A stretch of DNA of 64,000 nt from Ptiloglossa arizonensis (GCF_051014685.1 NW_027478770.1:62001-126000); one strand, 5' to 3'. Numbered from the stretch's first letter, positions 14,066-29,050 are shown. The notes: generated by a model from the letters alone, not told the origin. Program-made: numbers and translations.

Positions 14066-15113
14066 ATAACGTATAACGTATAACGTATAACGTATAACGT
14101 ATAACGTATAACGTATAACGTATAACGTATAACGTATAACGTGTAGCGTATAACGTGAAACGTCAAACGTATAACGTATAACGTATAACGTATAACGTAT
14201 AACGTATAACGTATAACGTATAACGTATAACGTATAACGTATAACGTATAACGTATAACGTATAACGTATAACGTATAACGTATAACGCATAACGTATAA
14301 CGTATAACGTATAACGTATAACGTATAACGTATAACGTATAACGTATAACGTATATCTTATATCGTATAAAGTATAACGTATAACGTATAACGTATAACG
14401 TATAACGTATAACGTATATCGTATAACGTATAACGTATAACGAATAACGTAAAACGTATAACGTATAACGTACAACGTATGACGTGTAACGAAGAACGTA
14501 TAAAGAATAACTTATTACGTATATCGTATAACGTACAACTTATAACGTATAACGTACAACGTATAACGTATAACGTATAACGTATAACCTATAACGTATG
14601 ACGTATAACGTATAACGTACAAAGTATAACGTATCACGTATAACATATTACGAATAACGTATAACGTATAACGTATAACGTAACACCTATAACGTATAAA
14701 GTGTAACGCATAACGTATAACGTATAACGTATAATGTATAACGTATAACGTATAACACATAACGTATAACGTTTAACGTGTAACGTATAACGTATAACGT
14801 ATAACGTATAACATATAACGTATAACGCATAACGTATAACGTACAAAGTATAACGTATCACGTATAAAGTATAACGTATAACGTATAACGTATAACGTAT
14901 AACGTATATCGTATATCGTAAAACGTATAACGTATAACGTGTAACGTATAACGTGTAACGAATTACGTATAACGAATAACGTATAACGTACATCGTATAA
15001 CGTACAACTTATAACGTATAACGTACAACGTATAACGTACATCGTATAACATACAACTTATAACGTATAACGTACAACGTATAACGTATAGCGTACAACG
15101 TATAACGTATAGC
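14066..15113. repeat. F, B/C fragment and P tail
   Basis: F near 14140-14170, a pure run, then the truncated B/C arrangement seen at 11.4 kb (offset 2,968), one gtaacac-ctataac pair near 14681, and from about 14830 only the right half of P (gtacaaa, gtatcac, gtataaa, paired gtatatc, gaattac, gtacatc) without a palindrome. Ends at gtatagc 15107-15113. Confidence 0.75.
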
Positions 15114-16051
15114 GTATAACGTATAACGTATAACGTATAACGTATAACGTATAACGTATAACGTATAACGTATAACGTATAACGTATAACGTATAACGTA
15201 TAACGTATAACGTATAACGTATAACGTATAACGTATAACGTATAACGTATAACGTATAACGTATAACGTATAACGTATAACGTATAACGTATAACGTATA
15301 ACGTATAACGTATAACGTATAACGTATAACGTGTAGCGTATAACGTGAAACGTCAAACGTATAACGTATAACGTATAACGTATAACGTATAACGTATAAC
15401 GTATAACGTATAACGTATAACGTATAACGTATAACGTATAACGTATAACGTATAACGTATAACGTATAACGTATAACGTATAACGTATAACGTATAACGT
15501 ATAACGTATAACGTATAACGTATAACGTATAACGTATAACGTATAACCTATAACGTATAACGTATAACGTATAACGTATAACGTGTAGCGTATAACGTAT
15601 AACGTCAAACGTATAACGTATAACGTATAACGTATAACGTATAACGTATAACGTATAACGTATAACGTATAACGTATAACGTATAACGTGTTACGAAGTA
15701 CGTATAACGAATAACGTATAACGTATATCGTATAAAGTACAACTTATAACGTATAACGTACAACGTATAACGTATAACGTATAACGTATAACGTATAACG
15801 TATAACGTATAACGTATAACGTATAACGTATAACGTATAACGTATAACGTATAACGTATAACGTATAACGTATAACGTATAACGTATAACGTATAACGTA
15901 TAACGTATAATGTATAACGTGAAACGTATAACGTATAACGTATAACGTATAACGTATAACGTATAACGTGTAGCGTATAACGTATAACGTCAAGCGTATA
16001 ACGTATAACGTATAACGTATAACGTATAACGTATAACGTATAACGTATAAC
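15114..16051. repeat. Pure-run rich spacer with F and L
   Basis: Pure consensus fills 15114-15330 (31 heptamers). F follows (15331-15358), then a second pure run 15359-15547 (27 heptamers), ctataac, gtgtagc and gtcaaac near 15584-15611. A fragment with gtgttac-gaagtac near 15688 leads into L (gtgaaac near 15920, gtcaagc near 15990). No gene seen. Confidence 0.8.
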
Positions 16052-16821
16052 GTCTAACGTATAACGTATAACGTATAACGTATAACGTATAACGTATAAC
16101 GTATAACGTATAACGTATAACGAATAACGTATAACGTGTAACGTATACCCAATAACATAAAACGCATAACGTATAAAGTGTAACGTATAACGTATAACGT
16201 ATAACGTATAACGTATAACGTATATCTTATATCGTATAAAGTATAACGTATAACGTATAACGTATAACGTATAACGTATAACGTATATCGTATAACGTAT
16301 AACGTATAACGAATAACGTAAAACGTATAACGTATAACGTACAACGTATGACGTGTAACGAAGAACGTATAAAGAATAACTTATTACGTATATCGTATAA
16401 CGTACAACTTATAACGTACAACGTACAACGTATAACGTATAACGTATAACGTATAACCTATAACGTATGACGTATAACGTATAACGTACAAAGTATAACG
16501 TATCACGTATAACATATTACGAATAACGTATAACGTATAACGTATAACGTAACACCTATAACGTATAAAGTGTAACGCATAACGTATAACGTATAACGTA
16601 TAATGTATAACGTATAACGTATAACATATAACGTATAACGTTTAACGTGTAACGTATAACGTATAACGTATAACGTATAACATATAACGTATAACGTATA
16701 ACGTAACACCTATAACGTATAAAGTGTAACGTATAACGTATAACGTATAACGTATAACGTATAACGTATAACGTATAACGTATAACGTATAACGTATAAC
16801 GTATAACGTATAACGTATAAC
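16052..16821. repeat. B-C block, copy with truncated pure run
   Basis: Opens with gtctaac, B signature at 16148, second gtaacac-ctataac at 16703. Only 13 pure heptamers follow (16731-16821) before the sequence switches to the gcataac pair in the middle of D. An extra atataac lies near 16625, shared with the copy near 19855. Confidence 0.82.
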
Positions 16822-17780
16822 GCATAACGTATAACGCATAACGTATAACGTATAACGTATGACGTATAACGTATAACGTATAACGTATTACGTGTAGCGT
16901 ATAACGTATAACGTATAACGTATAACGTATAACGTATAACGTATAACGTATAACATATAACTTATAACGTATAACGTCTAACGTATAACGTCTAACGTAT
17001 AACGTATAACGTATAACGTATAACGTATAACGTATAACGTATAACGTTTAACGTATAACGTATAACGAATAACGTATAACGTGTAACGTATACCCAATAA
17101 CGTAAAACGCATAACGCATAACGTATAACGTACAACGTGTAACGAAGAACGTATAATGAATAACGTATAACGTATATCGCATAACGTATAACGTATAACG
17201 TATAACGTATAACGTATAACGTATAACGTATAACGTATAAAGTATAACGTATAACGTATATCGTATAACGTATAACATATAACGAATAACGTAAATCGCA
17301 AAACGTATAACGTATAACGTATAACGTATAACGTATAACGTATAACGTATAACGTATAACGTATAACGTATAACGTATAACATATAACGTATAACGTATA
17401 ACGTATAACGTATAACGTATAACGTATAACGTGTAACGTATAACGCATTACATGTAATGTATAACGTATAACGTATAATGTATAACGTATAACGCATAAC
17501 GTATAACGTACAAAGTATAACGTATCACGTATAAAGTATAACGTATAACGTATAACGTATAACGTATAACGTATATCGTATATCGTAAAACGTATAACGT
17601 ATAACGTGTAACGTATAACGTGTAACGAATTACGTATAACGAATAACGTATAACGTACATCGTATAACGTACAACTTATAACGTATAACGTACAACGTAT
17701 AACGTACATCGTATAACGTACAACGTATAACGTATAACGTACAACGTATAACGTATAGCGTACAACGTATAACGTATAGC
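16822..17780. repeat. D (3' half)-A-P composite block
   Basis: Begins at gcataac (16822) inside D, passes a private gtattac near 16886 just before gtgtagc, then doubled gtctaac, subtype A (cccaataac near 17093) and P with the palindrome at 17446-17459. Ends with gtatagc, gtacaac and gtatagc near 17755-17780. In the last repeat of P, ttataac has reverted to consensus (near 17724), a change shared with the copy near 20850. Confidence 0.82.
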
Positions 17781-18459
17781 GTATAACGTATAACGTATAA
17801 CGTATAACGTATAACGTATAACGTATAACGTATAACGTATAACGTATAACGTATAACGTATAACGTGTAGCGTATAACGTGAAACGTCAAACGTATAACG
17901 TATAACGTATAACGTATAACGTATAACGTATAACGTATAACGTATAACGTATAACGTATAACGTATAACGTATAACGTATAACGTATAACGCATAACGCA
18001 TAACGCATAACGCATAACGCATAACGCATAACGTATAACGCATAACGTATAACGTATAACGTATAACGTATAACGTATAACGTATAACGTATAACGTATA
18101 ACGTATAACGTATAACGTATAACGTATAACGTATAACGTATAACGTATAACGTATAACGTATAACGTATAACGTATAACGTATAACGTATAACGTATAAC
18201 GTATAACGTATAACGTATAACGTATAACGTATAACGTATAACGTATAACGTATAACGTATAACGTATAACGTATAACGTATAACGTATAACGTATAACGT
18301 ATAACGTATAACGTATAACGTATAACGTATAACGTATAACGTATAACGTATAACGTGTAGCGTATAACGTATAACGTCAAACGTATAACGTATAACGTAT
18401 AACGTATAACGTATAACGTATAACGTATAACGTATAACGTATAACGTATAACGTATAAC
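17781..18459. repeat. F, gcataac cluster and 44-unit pure run
   Basis: F near 17867-17894. At 17991-18032 six successive heptamers are gcataac, then one consensus unit and a seventh gcataac at 18040. A pure run fills 18047-18354 (44 heptamers), closed by gtgtagc (18355) and gtcaaac. Elsewhere gcataac occurs singly or in pairs, so the cluster is local. Confidence 0.88.
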
Positions 18460-19278
18460 CAATAACGTATAACGTGTAACGAAGTACGTATAACGAATAA
18501 CGTATAACGTATATCGTATAAAGTACAACTTATAACGTATAACGTACAACGTATAACGTATAACGTATAACGTATAACGTGTAGCGTATAACGTATAACG
18601 TATAACGTATAACGTATAACGTATAACGTATAACGTATAACATATAACTTATAACGTATAACGTCTAACGTATAACGTCTAACGTATAACGTATAACGTA
18701 TAACGTATAACGTATAACGTATAACGTATAACGTTTAACGTATAACGTATAACGAATAACGTATAACGTGTAACGTATACCCAATAACGTAAAACGCATA
18801 ACGCATAACGTATAACGTACAACGTGTAACGAAGAACGTATAATGAATAACGTATAACGTATATCGCATAACGTATAACGTATAACGTATAACGTATAAC
18901 GTATAACGTATAACGTATAACGTATAACGTATAACGTATAAAGTAAAACGTATAACGTATATCGTATAACGTATAACATATAACGAATAACGTAAATCGC
19001 AAAACGTATAACGTATAACGTATAACGTATAACGTATAACGTATAACGTATAACGTATAACGTATAACGTATAACGTATAACGTATAACGTATAACGTAT
19101 AACGTATAACGTATAACGTATAACGTATAACGTATAATGTATAACGTGAAACGTATAACGTATAACGTATAACGTATAACGTATAACGTATAACGTGTAG
19201 CGTATAACGTATAACGTCAAGCGTATAACGTATAACGTATAACGTATAACGTATAACGTATAACGTATAACGTATAAC
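18460..19278. repeat. caataac-headed fragment, D tail, A module and L leader
   Basis: Headed by caataac at 18460, then gtgtaac-gaagtac, gtataaa-gtacaac, gtgtagc near 18580, doubled gtctaac, subtype A (near 18780) and gtaaatc-gcaaaac near 18993. P is absent; L follows (gtgaaac near 19146, gtcaagc near 19215). The head recurs at 21463, 3,003 bases later. A private gtaaaac replaces gtataac near 18944. Confidence 0.78.
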
Positions 19279-20055
19279 GTCTAACGTATAACGTATAACG
19301 TATAACGTATAACGTATAACGTATAACGTATAACGTATAACGTATAACGAATAACGTATAACGTGTAACGTATACCCAATAACATAAAACGCATAACGTA
19401 TAAAGTGTAACGTATAACGTATAACGTTTAACGTATAACGTATAACGTATATCTTATATCGTATAAAGTATAACGTATAACGTATAACGTATAACGTATA
19501 ACGTATAACGTATATCGTATAACGTATAACGTATAACGAATAACGTAAAACGTATAACGTATAACGTACAACGTATGACGTGTAACGAAGAACGTATAAA
19601 GAATAACTTATTACGTATATCGTATAACGTACAACTTATAACGTATAACGTACAACGTATAACGTATAACGTATAACGTATAACCTATAACGTATGACGT
19701 ATAACGTATAACGTACAAAGTATAACGTATCACGTATAACATATTACGAATAACGTATAACGTATAACGTATAACGTAACACCTATAACGTATAAAGTGT
19801 AACGCATAACGTATAACGTATAACGTATAATGTATAACGTATAACGTATAACATATAACGTATAACGTTTAACGTGTAACGTATAACGTATAACGTATAA
19901 CGTATAACATATAACGTATAACGTATAACGTATAACGTAACACCTATAACGTATAAAGTGTAACGTATAACGTATAACGTATAACGTATAGCGTATAACG
20001 TATAACGTATAACGTATAACGTATAACGTATAACGTATAACGTATAACGTATAAC
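19279..20055. repeat. B-C block with short run
   Basis: gtctaac at 19279, B signature 19375, private gtttaac near 19427, first C pair near 19776, second gtaacac at 19937. The run is broken by gtatagc at 19986 and joins gcataac of D at 20056. This resembles the truncated copy ending at 16821 but with a different joint. Confidence 0.82.
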
Positions 20056-20920
20056 GCATAACGTATAACGCATAACGTATAACGTATAACGTATGACGTA
20101 TAACGTATAACGTATAACGTATAACGTGTAGCGTATAACGTATAACGTATAACGTATAACGTATAACGTATAACGTATAACGTATAACATATAACTTATA
20201 ACGTATAACGTGTAACGTATACCCAATAACGTAAAACGCATGACGCATAACGTATAACGTACAACGTGTAACGAAGAACGTATAATGAATAACGTATAAC
20301 GTATATCGCATAACGTATAACGTATAACGTATAACGTATAACGTATAACGTATAACGTATAACGTATAAAGTATAACGTATAACGTATATCGTATAACGT
20401 ATAACATATAACGAATAACGTAAATCGCAAAACGTATAACGTATAACGTATAACGTATAACGTATAACGTATAACGTATAACGTATAACGTATAACGTAT
20501 AACGTATAACATATAACGTATAACGTATAACGTATAACGTATAACGTATAACGTATAACGTGTAACGTATAACGCATTACATGTAATGTATAACGTATAA
20601 CGTATAATGTATAACGTATAACGCATAACGTATAACGTACAAAGTATAACGTATCACGTATAAAGTATAACGTATAACGTATAACGTATAACGTATAACG
20701 TATATCGTATATCGTAAAACGTATAACGTATAACGTGTAACGTATAACGTGTAACGAATTACGTATAACGAATAACGTATAACGTACATCGTATAACGTA
20801 CAACTTATAACGTATAACGTACAACGTATAACGTACATCGTATAACGTACAACGTATAACGTATAACGTACAACGTATAACGTATAGCGTACAACGTATA
20901 ACGTATAGCGTATAACGTAT
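20056..20920. repeat. D (3' half)-A (shortened)-P block
   Basis: D runs from gcataac at 20056 through gtgtagc to atataac-ttataac, but the doubled gtctaac and the gtttaac-gaataac start of A are gone: gtgtaac and gtatacc follow at once (about 20208). One heptamer after gtaaaac is gcatgac instead of gcataac (private). Palindrome 20575-20588. Ends in gtatagc, gtacaac and gtatagc. Confidence 0.8.
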
Positions 20921-21462
20921 AACGTATAACGTATAACGTATAACGTATAACGTATAACGTATAACGTATAACGTATAACGTATAACGTGTAGCGTATAAC
21001 GTGAAACGTCAAACGTATAACGTATAACGTATAACGTATAACGTATAACGTATAACGTATAACGTATAACGTATAACGTATAACGTATAACGTATAACGT
21101 ATAACGTATAACGTATAACGTATAACGTATAACGTATAACGCATAACGTATAACGCATAACGTATAACGTATAACGTATAACGTATAACGTATAACGTAT
21201 AACGTATAACGTATAACGTATAACGTATAACGTATAACGTATAACGTATAACGTATAACGTATAACGTATAACGTATAACGTATAACGTATAACGTATAA
21301 TGTATAACGTATAACGTATAACGTATAACGTATAACGTATAACGTATAACGTATAACGTGTAGCGTATAACGTATAACGTCAAACGTATAACGTATAACG
21401 TATAACGTATAACGTATAACGTATAACGTATAACGTATAACGTATAACGTATAACGTATAAC
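20921..21462. repeat. F and pure-run spacer
   Basis: F near 20989-21016, then consensus with two gcataac near 21140-21155 and one gtataat near 21295, then gtgtagc and gtcaaac near 21360-21385 and another pure stretch. It is homologous in order to 17.87-18.46 kb, where the gcataac pair is expanded to a cluster. Confidence 0.78.
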
Positions 21463-22500
21463 CAATAACGTATAACGTGTAACGAAGTACGTATAACGAA
21501 TAACGTATAACGTATATCGTATAAAGTACAACTTATAACGTATAACGTACAACGTATAACGTATAACGTATAACGTATAACGTGTAGCGTATAACGTATA
21601 ACGTATAACGTATAACGTATAACGTATAACGTATAACGTATAACATATAACTTATAACGTATAACGTCTAACGTATAACGTCTAACGTATAACGTATAAC
21701 GTATAACGTATAACGTATAACGTATAACGTATAACGTTTAACGTATAACGTATAACGAATAACGTATAACGTGTAACGTATACCCAATAACGTAAAACGC
21801 ATAACGCATAACGTATAACGTACAACGTGTAACGAAGAACGTATAATGAATAACGTATAACGTATATCGCATAACGTATAACGTATAACGTATAACGTAG
21901 AACGTATAACGTATAACGTATAACGTATAACGTATAAAGTATAACGTATAACGTATATCGTATAACGTATAACATATAACGAATAACGTAAATCGCAAAA
22001 CGTATAACGTATAACGTATAACGTATAACGTATAACGTATAACGTATAACGTATAACGTATAACGTATAACGTATAACGTATAACGTATAACATATAACG
22101 TATAACGTATAACGTATAACGTATAACGTATAACGTATAACGTGTAACGTATAACGCATTACATGTAATGTATAACGTATAACGTATAATGTATAACGTA
22201 TAACGCATAACGTATAACGTACAAAGTATAACGTATCACGTATAAAGTATAACGTATAACGTATAACGTATAACGTATAACGTATATCGTATATCGTAAA
22301 ACGTATAACGTATAACGTGTAACGTATAACGTGTAACGAATTACTTATAACGAATAACGTATAACGTACATCGTATAACGTACAACTTATAACGTATAAC
22401 GTACAACGTATAACGTACATCGTATAACGTACAACTTATAACGTATAACGTACAACGTATAACGTATAGCGTACAACGTATAACGTATAGCGTATAACGT
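21463..22500. repeat. caataac-headed fragment plus A-P block
   Basis: caataac at 21463, the same head as 18460. Then gtgtagc, doubled gtctaac, subtype A (near 21782) with a private gtagaac near 21899, gtaaatc-gcaaaac near 21988, and P with the palindrome at 22157-22170. A private gaattac-ttataac joint lies near 22338. Confidence 0.8.
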
Positions 22501-23380
22501 ATAACGTATAACGTATAACGTATAACGTATAACGTATAACGTATAACGTATAACGTATAACGTATAACGTGTAGCGTATAACGTGAAACGTCAAACGTAT
22601 AACGTATAACGTATAACGTATAACGTATAACGTATAACGTATAACGTATAACGTATAACGTATAACGTATAACGTATAACGTATAACGTATAACGTATAA
22701 CGTATAACGTATAACGTATAACGTATAACGTATAACGCATAACGTATAACGTATAACGTATAACGTATAACGTATAACGTATAACGTATAACGTATAACG
22801 TATAACGTATAACGTATAACGTATAACGTATAACGTATAACGTATAACGTATAACGTATAACGTATAACGTATAACGTATAACGTGTAGCGTATAACGTA
22901 TAACGTCAAACGTATAACGTATAACGTATAACGTATAACGTATAACGTATAACGTATAACGTATAACGTATAACGTATAACGTATAACGTATAACGTATA
23001 ACGTGTAACGAAGTACGTATAACGAATAACGTATAACGTATATCGTATAAAGTACAACTTATAACGTATAACGTACAACGTATAACGTATAACGTATAAC
23101 GTATAACGTATAACGTATAACGTATAACGTATAACGTATAACGTATAACGTATAACGTATAACGTATAACGTATAACGTATAACGTATAACGTATAACGT
23201 ACAACGTATAACGTATAATGTATAACGTGAAACGTATAACGTATAACGTATAACGTATAACGTATAACGTATAACGTGTAGCGTATAACGTATAACGTCA
23301 AGCGTATAACGTATAACGTATAACGTATAACGTATAACGTATAACGTATAACGTATAACGTATAACGTATAACGTATAAC
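22501..23380. repeat. F, pure runs and L leader
   Basis: F near 22570-22597, then a long consensus stretch to gtgtagc near 22885 broken only by one gcataac near 22738. After gtcaaac a further pure run leads to gtgtaac-gaagtac near 23004, gtataaa-gtacaac, and L (gtacaac near 23200, gtgaaac near 23228, gtcaagc near 23300). No gene seen. Confidence 0.8.
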
Positions 23381-24437
23381 GTCTAACGTATAACGTATAA
23401 CGTATAACGTATAACGTATAACGTATAACGTATAACGTATAACGTATAACGAATAACGTATAACGTGTAACGTATACCCAATAACATAAAACGCATAACG
23501 TATAAAGTGTAACGTATAACGTATAACGTATAACGTATAACGTATAACGTATAACGTATATCTTATATCGTATAAAGTATAACGTATAACGTATAACGTA
23601 TAACGTATAACGTATAACGTATATCGTATAACGTATAACGTATAACGAATAACGTAAAACGTATAACGTATAACGTACAACGTATGACGTGTAACGAAGA
23701 ACGTATAAAGAATAACTTATTACGTATATCGTATAACGTACAACTTATAACGTATAACGTACAACGTATAACGTATAACGTATAACGTATAACCTATAAC
23801 GTATGACGTATAACGTATAACGTACAAAGTATAACGTATCACGTATAACATATTACGAATAACGTATAACGTATAACGTATAACGTAACACCTATAACGT
23901 ATAAAGTGTAACGCATAACGTATAACGTATAACGTATAATGTATAACGTATAACGTATAACGTATAACGTATAACGTTTAACGTGTAACGTATAACGTAT
24001 AACGTATAACGTATAACATATAACGTATAACGTATAACGTATAACGTAACACCTATAACGTATAAAGTGTAACGTATAACGTATAACGTATAACGTATAA
24101 CGTATAACGTATAACGTATAACGTATAACGTATAACGTATAACGTATAACGTATAACGTATAACGTATAACGTATAACGTATAACGTATAACGTATAACG
24201 TATAACGTATAACGTATAACGTATAACGTATAACGTATAACGTATAACGTATAACGTATAACGTATAACGTATAACGTATAACGTATAACGTATAACGTA
24301 TAACGTATAACGTATAACGTATAACGTATAACGTATAACGTATAACGTATAACGTATAACGTATAACGTGTAGCGTATAACGTATAACGTCAAACGTATA
24401 ACGTATAACGTATAACGTATAACGTATAACGTATAAC
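23381..24437. repeat. B-C-R composite block, copy 6
   Basis: gtctaac at 23381, B signature 23477, second gtaacac 24046, pure run 24074-24367 (42 heptamers), gtgtagc 24368, gtcaaac near 24389. The order matches the copies at 36, 4152 and 8919. Confidence 0.88.
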
Positions 24438-25676
24438 CTATAACGTATTACATATAACGTCTAACCTATAACGTATAACGTATAACGTATAACGTATAAC
24501 GTATAACGTATATCGTATATCGTAAAACGTATAACGTATAACGTATAACGTATAACGTGTAACGAAGTACGTATAACGTATAACGTATAACGTATAACGT
24601 ATAACGTATAACGTATAACGTATAACGTATAACGTATAACGTATAACGTATAACGTATAACGTATAACGTATAACGTATAACGTATAACGCATAACGTAT
24701 AACGCATAACGTATAACGTATAACGTATGACGTATAACGTATAACGTATAACGTATAACGTGTAGCGTATAACGTATAACGTATAACGTATAACGTATAA
24801 CGTATAACGTATAACGTATAACATATAACTTATAACGTATAACGTCTAACGTATAACGTCTAACGTATAACGTATAACGTATAACGTATAACGTATAAAG
24901 TATAACGTTTAACGTATAACGTATAACGAATAACGTATAACGTGTAACGTATACCCAATAACGTAAAACGCATAACGCATAACGTATAACGTACAACGTG
25001 TAACGAAGAACGTATAATGAATAACGTATAACGTATATCGTATAACGTATAACGTATAACGTATAACGTCTAACGTATAACGTATAACGTATAACGTATA
25101 ACGTATAACGTATAACGTTTAACGTATAACGTATAACGAATAACGTATAACGTGTAACGTATACCCAATAACGTAAAACGCATAACGCATAACGTATAAC
25201 GTACAACGTTTAACGAAGAACGTATAATGAATAACGTATAACGTATATCGTATAACGTATAACGTATAACGTATAACGTATAACGTATAACGTATAACGT
25301 ATAACGTATAAAGTATAACGTATAACGTATATCGTATAACGTATAACATATAACGAATAACGTAAATCGCAAAACGTATAACGTATAACGTATAACGTAT
25401 AACGTATAACGTATAACGTATAACGTATAACGTATAACGTATAATGTATAACGTATAACGTATATCGTATAACGTATAACGTATAACGTATAACGTATAA
25501 CGTATAACGTATAACGTATAACGTATAACGTATAATGTATAACGTGAAACGTATAACGTATAACGTATAACGTATAACGTATAACGTATAACGTGTAGCG
25601 TATAACGTATAACGTCAAGCGTATAACGTATAACGTATAACGTATAACGTATAACGTATAACGTATAACGTATAAC
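24438..25676. repeat. D-A-A' composite block (A doubled at 210 bases)
   Basis: ctataac (24438) and gtattac (24445) open D. Two A copies follow, cccaataac at 24954 and 25164; the second has gtttaac-gaagaac (25208) where A normally has gtgtaac-gaagaac. gtaaatc-gcaaaac near 25360, no palindrome, then gtataat and gtatatc near 25440 and L. A close relative lies 16,121 bases downstream (40.6-41.8 kb). Confidence 0.85.
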
Positions 25677-26509
25677 GTCTAACGTATAACGTATAACGTA
25701 TAACGTATAACGTATAACGTATAACGTATAACGTATAACGTATAACGAATAACGTATAACGTGTAACGTATACCCAATAACATAAAACGCATAACGTATA
25801 AAGTGTAACGTATAACGTATAACGTATAACGTATAACGTATAACGTATATCTTATATCGTATAAAGTATAACGTATAACGTATAACGTATAACGAATAAC
25901 GTAAAACGTATAACGTATAACGTACAACGTATGACGTGTAACGAAGAACGTATAAAGAATAACTTATTACGTATATCGTATAACGTACAACTTATAACGT
26001 ATAACGTACAACGTATAACGTATAACGTATAACGTATAACCTATAACGTATGACGTATAACGTATAACGTACAAAGTATAACGTATCACGTATAACATAT
26101 TACGAATAACGTATAACGTATAACGTATAACGTAACACCTATAACGTATAAAGTGTAACGCATAACGTATAACGTATAACGTATAATGTATAACGTATAA
26201 CGTACAACGTATAACGTATAACGTTTAACGTGTAACGTATAACGTATAACGTATAACGTATAACGTATAACGTATAACGTATAACGTATAACGTATAACG
26301 TATAACGTATAACGTATAACGTATAACGTATAACGTATAACGTATAACGTATAACGTATAACGTATAACGTATAACGTATAACGTATAACGTATAACGTA
26401 TAACGTATAACGTATAACGTATAACGTATAACGTATAACGTGTAGCGTATAACGTATAACGTCAAACGTATAACGTATAACGTATAACGTATAACGTATA
26501 ACGTATAAC
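25677..26509. repeat. B-C-R block with a 42-base internal deletion
   Basis: B signature 25773. Six heptamers including the gtatatc after the gtatatc-ttatatc region are missing compared with other B copies. First gtaacac at 26132. A gtacaac at 26202 is shared only with the 42.37 kb copy. The atataac and second gtaacac pair are gone, leaving a long pure run up to gtgtagc near 26445. Confidence 0.85.
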
Positions 26510-27587
26510 GTATTACATATAACGTCTAACGTATAACGTATAACGTATAACGTATAACGTATAACGTATAACGTATAACGTATATCGTATATCGTAAAAC
26601 GTATAACGTATAACGTATAACGTATAACGTGTAACGAAGTACGTATAACGTATAACGTATAACGTATAACGTATAACGTATAACGTATAACGTATAACGT
26701 ATAACGTATAACGTATAACGTATAACGTATAACGCATAACGTATAACGCATAACGTATAACGTATAACGTGTAGCGTATAACGTATAACGTCAAACGTAT
26801 AACGTATAACGTATAACGTATAACGTATAACGTATAACCTATAACGTATTACATATAACGTCTAACGTATAACGTATAACGTATAACGTATAACGCATAA
26901 CGTATAACGCATAACGTATAACGTATAACGTATGACGTATAACGTATAACGTATAACGTATAACGTGTAGCGTATAACGTATAACGTATAACGTATAACG
27001 TATAACGTATAACGTATAACGTATAACGTATAACATATAACTTATAACGTATAACGTCTAACGTATAACGTCTAACGTATAACGTATAACGTATAACGTA
27101 TAACGTATAAAGTATAACGTTTAACGTAAAACGTATAACGAATAACGTATAACGTGTAACGTATACCCAATAACGTAAAACGCATAACGCATAACGTATA
27201 ACGTACAACGTGTAACGAAGAACGTATAATGAATAACGTATAACGTATATCGTATAACGTATAACGTATAACGTATAACGTCTAACGTATAACGTATAAC
27301 GTATAACGTATAACGTATAACGTATAACGTTTAACGTATAACGTATAACGAATAACGTATAACGTGTAACGTATACCCAATAACGTAAAACGCATAACGC
27401 ATAACGTATAACGTACAACGTTTAACGAAGAACGTATAATGAATAACGTATAACGTATATCGTATAACGTATAACGTATAACGTATAACGTATAACGTAT
27501 AACGTATAACGTATAACGTATAAAGTATAACGTATAACGTATATCGTATAACGTATAACATATAACGAATAACGTAAATCGCAAAAC
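26510..27587. repeat. Doubled D, then A-A' block
   Basis: gtattac at 26510 opens one D, which stops after its gcataac pair at gtgtagc and gtcaaac near 26770-26795. A second D start (ctataac 26839, gtattac 26846) then jumps directly to the gcataac pair. A and A' have cccaataac at 27166 and 27376 (210 apart, as at 24.95 kb) and gtttaac-gaagaac near 27420. Ends at gcaaaac 27581-27587. Confidence 0.82.
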
Positions 27588-27860
27588 GTATAACGTATAA
27601 CGTATAACGTATAACGTATAACGTATAACGTATAACGTATAACGTATAACGTATAACGTATAACGTATAACGTATAACGTATAACGTATAACGTATAACG
27701 TATAACGTATAACGTATAACGTATAACGTATAACGTATAACGTATAACGTATAACGTATAACGTATAACGTATAACGTATAACGTATAACGTGTAGCGTA
27801 TAACGTATAACGTCAAACGTATAACGTATAACGTATAACGTATAACGTATAACGTATAAC
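27588..27860. repeat. Pure run closed by gtgtagc and gtcaaac
   Basis: 29 consensus heptamers (27588-27790), gtgtagc at 27791, gtcaaac near 27812 and more consensus. It replaces the P module expected after gcaaaac. Nothing else is seen here. Confidence 0.88.
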
Positions 27861-29050
27861 GTATTACATATAACGTCTAACGTATAACGTATAACGTATA
27901 ACGTATAACGTATAACGTATAACGTATATCGTATATCGTAAAACGTATAACGTATAACGTATAACGTATAACGTGTAACGAAGTACGTATAACGTATAAC
28001 GTATAACGTATAACGTATAACGTATAACGTATAACGTATAACGTATAACGTATAACGTATAACGTATAACGTATAACGCATAACGTATAACGCATAACGT
28101 ATAACGTATAACGTATGACGTATAACGTATAACGTATAACGTATAACGTGTAGCGTGTAACGTATAACGTATAACGTATAACGTATAACGTATAACGTAT
28201 AACGTATAACATATAACTTATAACGTATAACGTCTAACGTATAACGTCTAACGTATAACGTATAACGCATAACGTATAACGTATAACGTATAACGTATAA
28301 CGTTTAACGTATAACGTATAACGAATAACGTATAACGTGTAACGTATACCCAATAACGTAAAACGCATAACGCATAACGTATAACGTACAACGTGTAACG
28401 AAGAACGTATAATGAATAACGTATAACGTATATCGCATAACGTATAACGTATAACGTATAACGTATAACGTATAACGTATAAGGTATAACGTATAAAGTA
28501 TAACGTATAACGTATATCGTATAACGTATAACATATAACGAATAACGTAAATCGCAAAACGTATAACGTATAACGTATAACGTATAACGTATAAAGTATA
28601 ACGTATAACGTATAACGTATAACGTATAACGTATAACATATAACGTATAACGTATAACGTATAACGTATAACGTATAACGTATAACGTGTAACGTATAAC
28701 GCATTACATGTAATGTATAACGTATAACGTATAATGTATAACGTATAACGCATAACGTATAACGTACAAAGTATAACGTATCACGTATAAAGTATAACGT
28801 ATAACGTATAACGTATAACGTATAACGTATATCGTATATCGTAAAACGTATAACGTATAACGTGTAACGTATAACGTGTAACGAATTACGTATAACGAAT
28901 AACGTATAACGTACATCGTATAACGTACAACTTATAACGTATAACGTACAACGTATAACGTACATCGTATAACGTACAACTTATAACGTATAACGTACAA
29001 CGTATAACGTATAGCGTACAACGTATAACGTATAGCGTATAACGTATAAC
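27861..29050. repeat. D-A-P block, first copy of the 3.6 kb-period duplication
   Basis: gtattac at 27861; gtgtagc is followed by a private gtgtaac near 28155. The part from about 28253 recurs 3,619 bases downstream: gcataac 28267 (31886), rare gtataag 28477 (32096), palindrome 28702-28715 (32321). Ends with three gtatagc units. Confidence 0.85.

Noticed and set aside
19783..21552. 589-codon minus-strand open frame of VIRYTLY repeats, the longest of many such frames
   Set aside because: All three minus frames are open for the same arithmetic reason, frames overlap each other, stops appear wherever a variant creates tta, cta or tca on the plus strand, and there is no codon-position pattern in the substitutions.
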